Source: Candidatus Marispirochaeta associata (GTDB lineage Bacteria; Spirochaetota; Spirochaetia; JC444; Marispirochaetaceae). From it: a stretch of DNA of 64,000 nt. The first letter of the stretch is position 1. Each line of letters starts with the position of its first letter. Location: assembly GCA_001749745.1 (NCBI GenBank), contig JWTM01000475.1:1-64000 (forward strand), in the 5' to 3' direction. A model generated the notes under the pieces. That model made no database searches. It saw only the letters and a program-made list of their open reading frames with translations, and was not told where the DNA came from. The position numbers and the translations under genes were made by a program. Shown in pieces: positions 62,452 through 64,000 of this stretch.

Positions 62452-63357
62452 ATGAGCGTGCGCAAACGATATGACGGCACCCTGATCCGCGGCCTGCCCT
62501 CCTTCAGGATTATCAATCCCTTCGTGATGCGAGGGCGCAACGAGTCGGCGATCAATTTTACCCAGAGCATAGAGATCGAGGATACCCGTAGCTTCTTGAA
62601 GCGCGTCAACGCCGACCGACCCGTCGAGGAACAGATCACGCTTTTTCACGTCTTTCTGGCGGCGGCGGTCAGAACCATCGCCTTTCGCCCTCAGCTGAAC
62701 CGCTTCGTCAGCGGTCAACGGATCTACCAGCGCAACCGCATCGAGATCTCCTTCATGGTCAAAAAGGATATGGACGACGACGGTCTCGAGACGAACGCCA
62801 AGATATGCTACTCCCCCTTCGATACCCTCGAAGATGTTCGCAGGCGTACCAGCGAGGCAATCGATGAAGCCAGGGATCCGGAGGGCAATTTCAGCGATCA
62901 CGAGGTGGACTTCTTTGCCCGGCTGCCTCGCTTCGCTGTCAACATAGTAGTCAAGGGATTCCTGCTGCTCGACTATTTCGGGATCGCCCCCCGGGGGATG
63001 CTCGCCCTCGATCCCCTCTTTACCAGCCTCTATGTGGCGAATCTGGGGAGTCTGGGGCTCGAGCCCGTCTACCACCACCTCTACGAATGGGGGAACGCCT
63101 CGCTCTTTATGGTAATCGGCAAGGTAAAGCGCACGGCGGTACCCGACGGGCACGGCAAGGTAAGCAGCAGATTGATGGTTGATTTCAAGTATACCCTGGA
63201 TGATCGCATAAGCGAGGGGATTTACGTCGCCAAGGCTCTGAAGCTCTTTAAGGAGTTCGTTCAGGATCCCCAATTACTGATGACTCCGCCGGTATTGAGC
63301 GAGGAGTTAGTCGCGGAACTCAACCTCTTGGAGGGAGAGGCTGCGCTGCAACGCTAA
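62452..63357 (+). CDS. E2 acyltransferase-like (CAT superfamily) protein, catalytic histidine missing
   Basis: The 301-residue protein resembles the catalytic domain of 2-oxo acid dehydrogenase E2 subunits, without lipoyl or peripheral-binding domains. The fold pattern is seen in ITLFHVFLAAAVRTIAFRPQ and FTSLYVANLGSLG. The expected active-site motif DHRxxDG reads DDRISEG near residue 250, so the catalytic histidine is replaced by aspartate. It may be a non-catalytic or altered transferase. It stands alone 36 bases after the AraC gene. Confidence 0.78.
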   Translation: MSVRKRYDGTLIRGLPSFRIINPFVMRGRNESAINFTQSIEIEDTRSFLKRVNADRPVEEQITLFHVFLAAAVRTIAFRPQLNRFVSGQRIYQRNRIEISFMVKKDMDDDGLETNAKICYSPFDTLEDVRRRTSEAIDEARDPEGNFSDHEVDFFARLPRFAVNIVVKGFLLLDYFGIAPRGMLALDPLFTSLYVANLGSLGLEPVYHHLYEWGNASLFMVIGKVKRTAVPDGHGKVSSRLMVDFKYTLDDRISEGIYVAKALKLFKEFVQDPQLLMTPPVLSEELVAELNLLEGEAALQR

Positions 63358-63379
63358 AAAGAGCGACGTTTTCATATTC

Positions 63380-63898
63380 CTACTCGCTTTTCTTTTCAAC
63401 CAGCCCGAATCGTTCGATCAACCCTCCCATCCATGCCGAAGTCAGGATGATCAGCACCAGCGAGACCGACCAGCGGATAATGGTAAACTTAAGACCCAGG
63501 TAGGACGCCTCGAAGAGGGTCATCGGAATACGGCAGACGCAGGCGGCTCCCAGGTAGACCAGGACCACACTGAGTCTGGCCCCCTTGTTATAGAGGGAGT
63601 GGCCCACCGGAATGGAAACCATAAACGGCGCCAGGGTCGTTACCGCCAGGACGACGGCCCAAAAGTATCCCTTATTGCCGCTCCCCTCGCCCAGGTGCTT
63701 TTCGATCCGCTCGCGCTCCACCCAGACTTCGAATAATCCGATCAGGACCATGGCCGGCGGGAAGATCAGGAGCATCTGCAGACTGAAATCCTTCAGATGC
63801 TCACCCAAACGCATCCCGATCTGTAATTCAAGCGGATAGGAGAGAAGCGCCGTCAATAAAGCTCCAGCGGCCAGCAGATAAATCCGGATACCCTTCAC
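63380..63898 (-). CDS. Small membrane permease protein (COG0701/ArsP-like half)
   Basis: This 172-residue protein has about four or five membrane helices, with LIFPPAMVLIGLFEVWVER and PFMVSIPVGHSLYNKGARL as conserved-looking blocks of the ArsP/UPF0718 permease family. That family is usually a single protein of about 300-350 residues; here the function seems divided over two genes. The start is GTG 63898, overlapping the stop of the gene cut by the window end (GTGA). The transported compound is not known. Confidence 0.7.
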   Translation of the reverse strand: MKGIRIYLLAAGALLTALLSYPLELQIGMRLGEHLKDFSLQMLLIFPPAMVLIGLFEVWVERERIEKHLGEGSGNKGYFWAVVLAVTTLAPFMVSIPVGHSLYNKGARLSVVLVYLGAACVCRIPMTLFEASYLGLKFTIIRWSVSLVLIILTSAWMGGLIERFGLVEKKSE

Positions 63899-64000
63899 AG
63901 AAGGATCTCCCCGAAGAGGAGCCCGGTTACCAGGGCAACGCTGATGGCGATCAGAAAGCTCACGCCGTTTCGTAACAGGGCGAAGCGTGAGCCGAAATGG
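63895..64000 (-). CDS. Membrane permease protein, partial (cut by window end)
   Basis: The last 34 codons of a minus-strand gene are visible: FALLRNGVSFLIAISVALVT is a membrane helix, followed by GLLFGEILL and a stop. It overlaps the next permease gene by four bases and is probably the other half of the same transporter. The rest lies beyond position 64000. Confidence 0.65.
   Translation of the reverse strand, partial: HFGSRFALLRNGVSFLIAISVALVTGLLFGEILL

Overview
The window reads as part of the chromosome of a GC-rich, anaerobic heterotroph. A spirochaete (Spirochaetota) is my best guess. The periplasmic binding proteins have signal peptides ending in FAGG, HisA is of the eukaryotic-like type, and SpoIIE/STAS/HATPase signalling genes and lipoprotein-rich gene sets are present. 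Two glycyl radical enzymes, which oxygen destroys, point to anaerobic life. The lineage is an inference, because no rRNA or other marker gene lies in the window. I saw no tRNA, rRNA or CRISPR array.

1-13.5 kb is an accessory-rich zone threaded through housekeeping genes. An IS66-family element occupies the left edge and interrupts a HEPN (hepT) toxin gene whose nucleotidyltransferase partner already carries a stop codon. Next come an orphan HicB, a rhodanese, leuB, a three-gene redox operon (GlpA-like flavoprotein, FrdB-like iron-sulfur protein, aldo/keto reductase), two DUF4143 ATPase genes, a PIN gene with an apparent internal deletion, and mazEF. The second ATPase gene lies between two copies of the 3' end of a phosphatase gene. 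The core genes here are leuB, the hisIE-like gene, hisA and, just to the right, pyrC.

13.5-19.4 kb carries a DUF6062 protein, pyrC, and a signalling block. The block has a STAS antagonist and an anti-sigma-type HATPase on one strand. On the other strand are a SpoIIE-type phosphatase, an OmpR-type regulator and a histidine kinase.

19.3-39 kb is the most interesting region. It holds a sugar ABC transporter, an RPE-like epimerase, a Gfo/Idh/MocA oxidoreductase, an NAD-dependent epimerase, two 803-residue glycyl radical enzymes with one shared activase, a GMC flavoprotein, two ROK proteins, a DeoR-type regulator and an acyl-CoA-synthetase-like ligase. A TTTCATAYGAAA-like motif recurs at the promoters, mostly as pairs exactly 21 bp apart. 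This ties the transporter and enzymes into one probable regulon for an unidentified carbohydrate or polyol. A D-Ala-D-Ala carboxypeptidase gene sits inside the cluster and looks unrelated.

39-48.6 kb encodes envelope and signalling proteins: a probable outer-membrane beta-barrel, two paralogous repeat lipoproteins, a coiled-coil membrane protein and a class III nucleotidyl cyclase.

48.6-61.5 kb is a second catabolic island. A nine-gene operon encodes a TRAP transporter, two sulfatases without signal peptides, three DapA/NanA-family aldolases and a UroD-like protein. It diverges from an IclR regulator whose probable operators lie between the two. Two more UroD-like genes follow. The design suggests import of a sulfated organic acid or sugar acid, then desulfation and aldol cleavage in the cytoplasm.

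61.5-64 kb carries an AraC regulator, an E2-acyltransferase-like protein without its catalytic histidine, and a permease encoded as two adjacent genes cut by the window end. Several genes (rhodanese, GlpA-like, hisA, mazE) have good sigma70-like promoters placed so close to the start codon that their mRNAs should be leaderless or nearly so.
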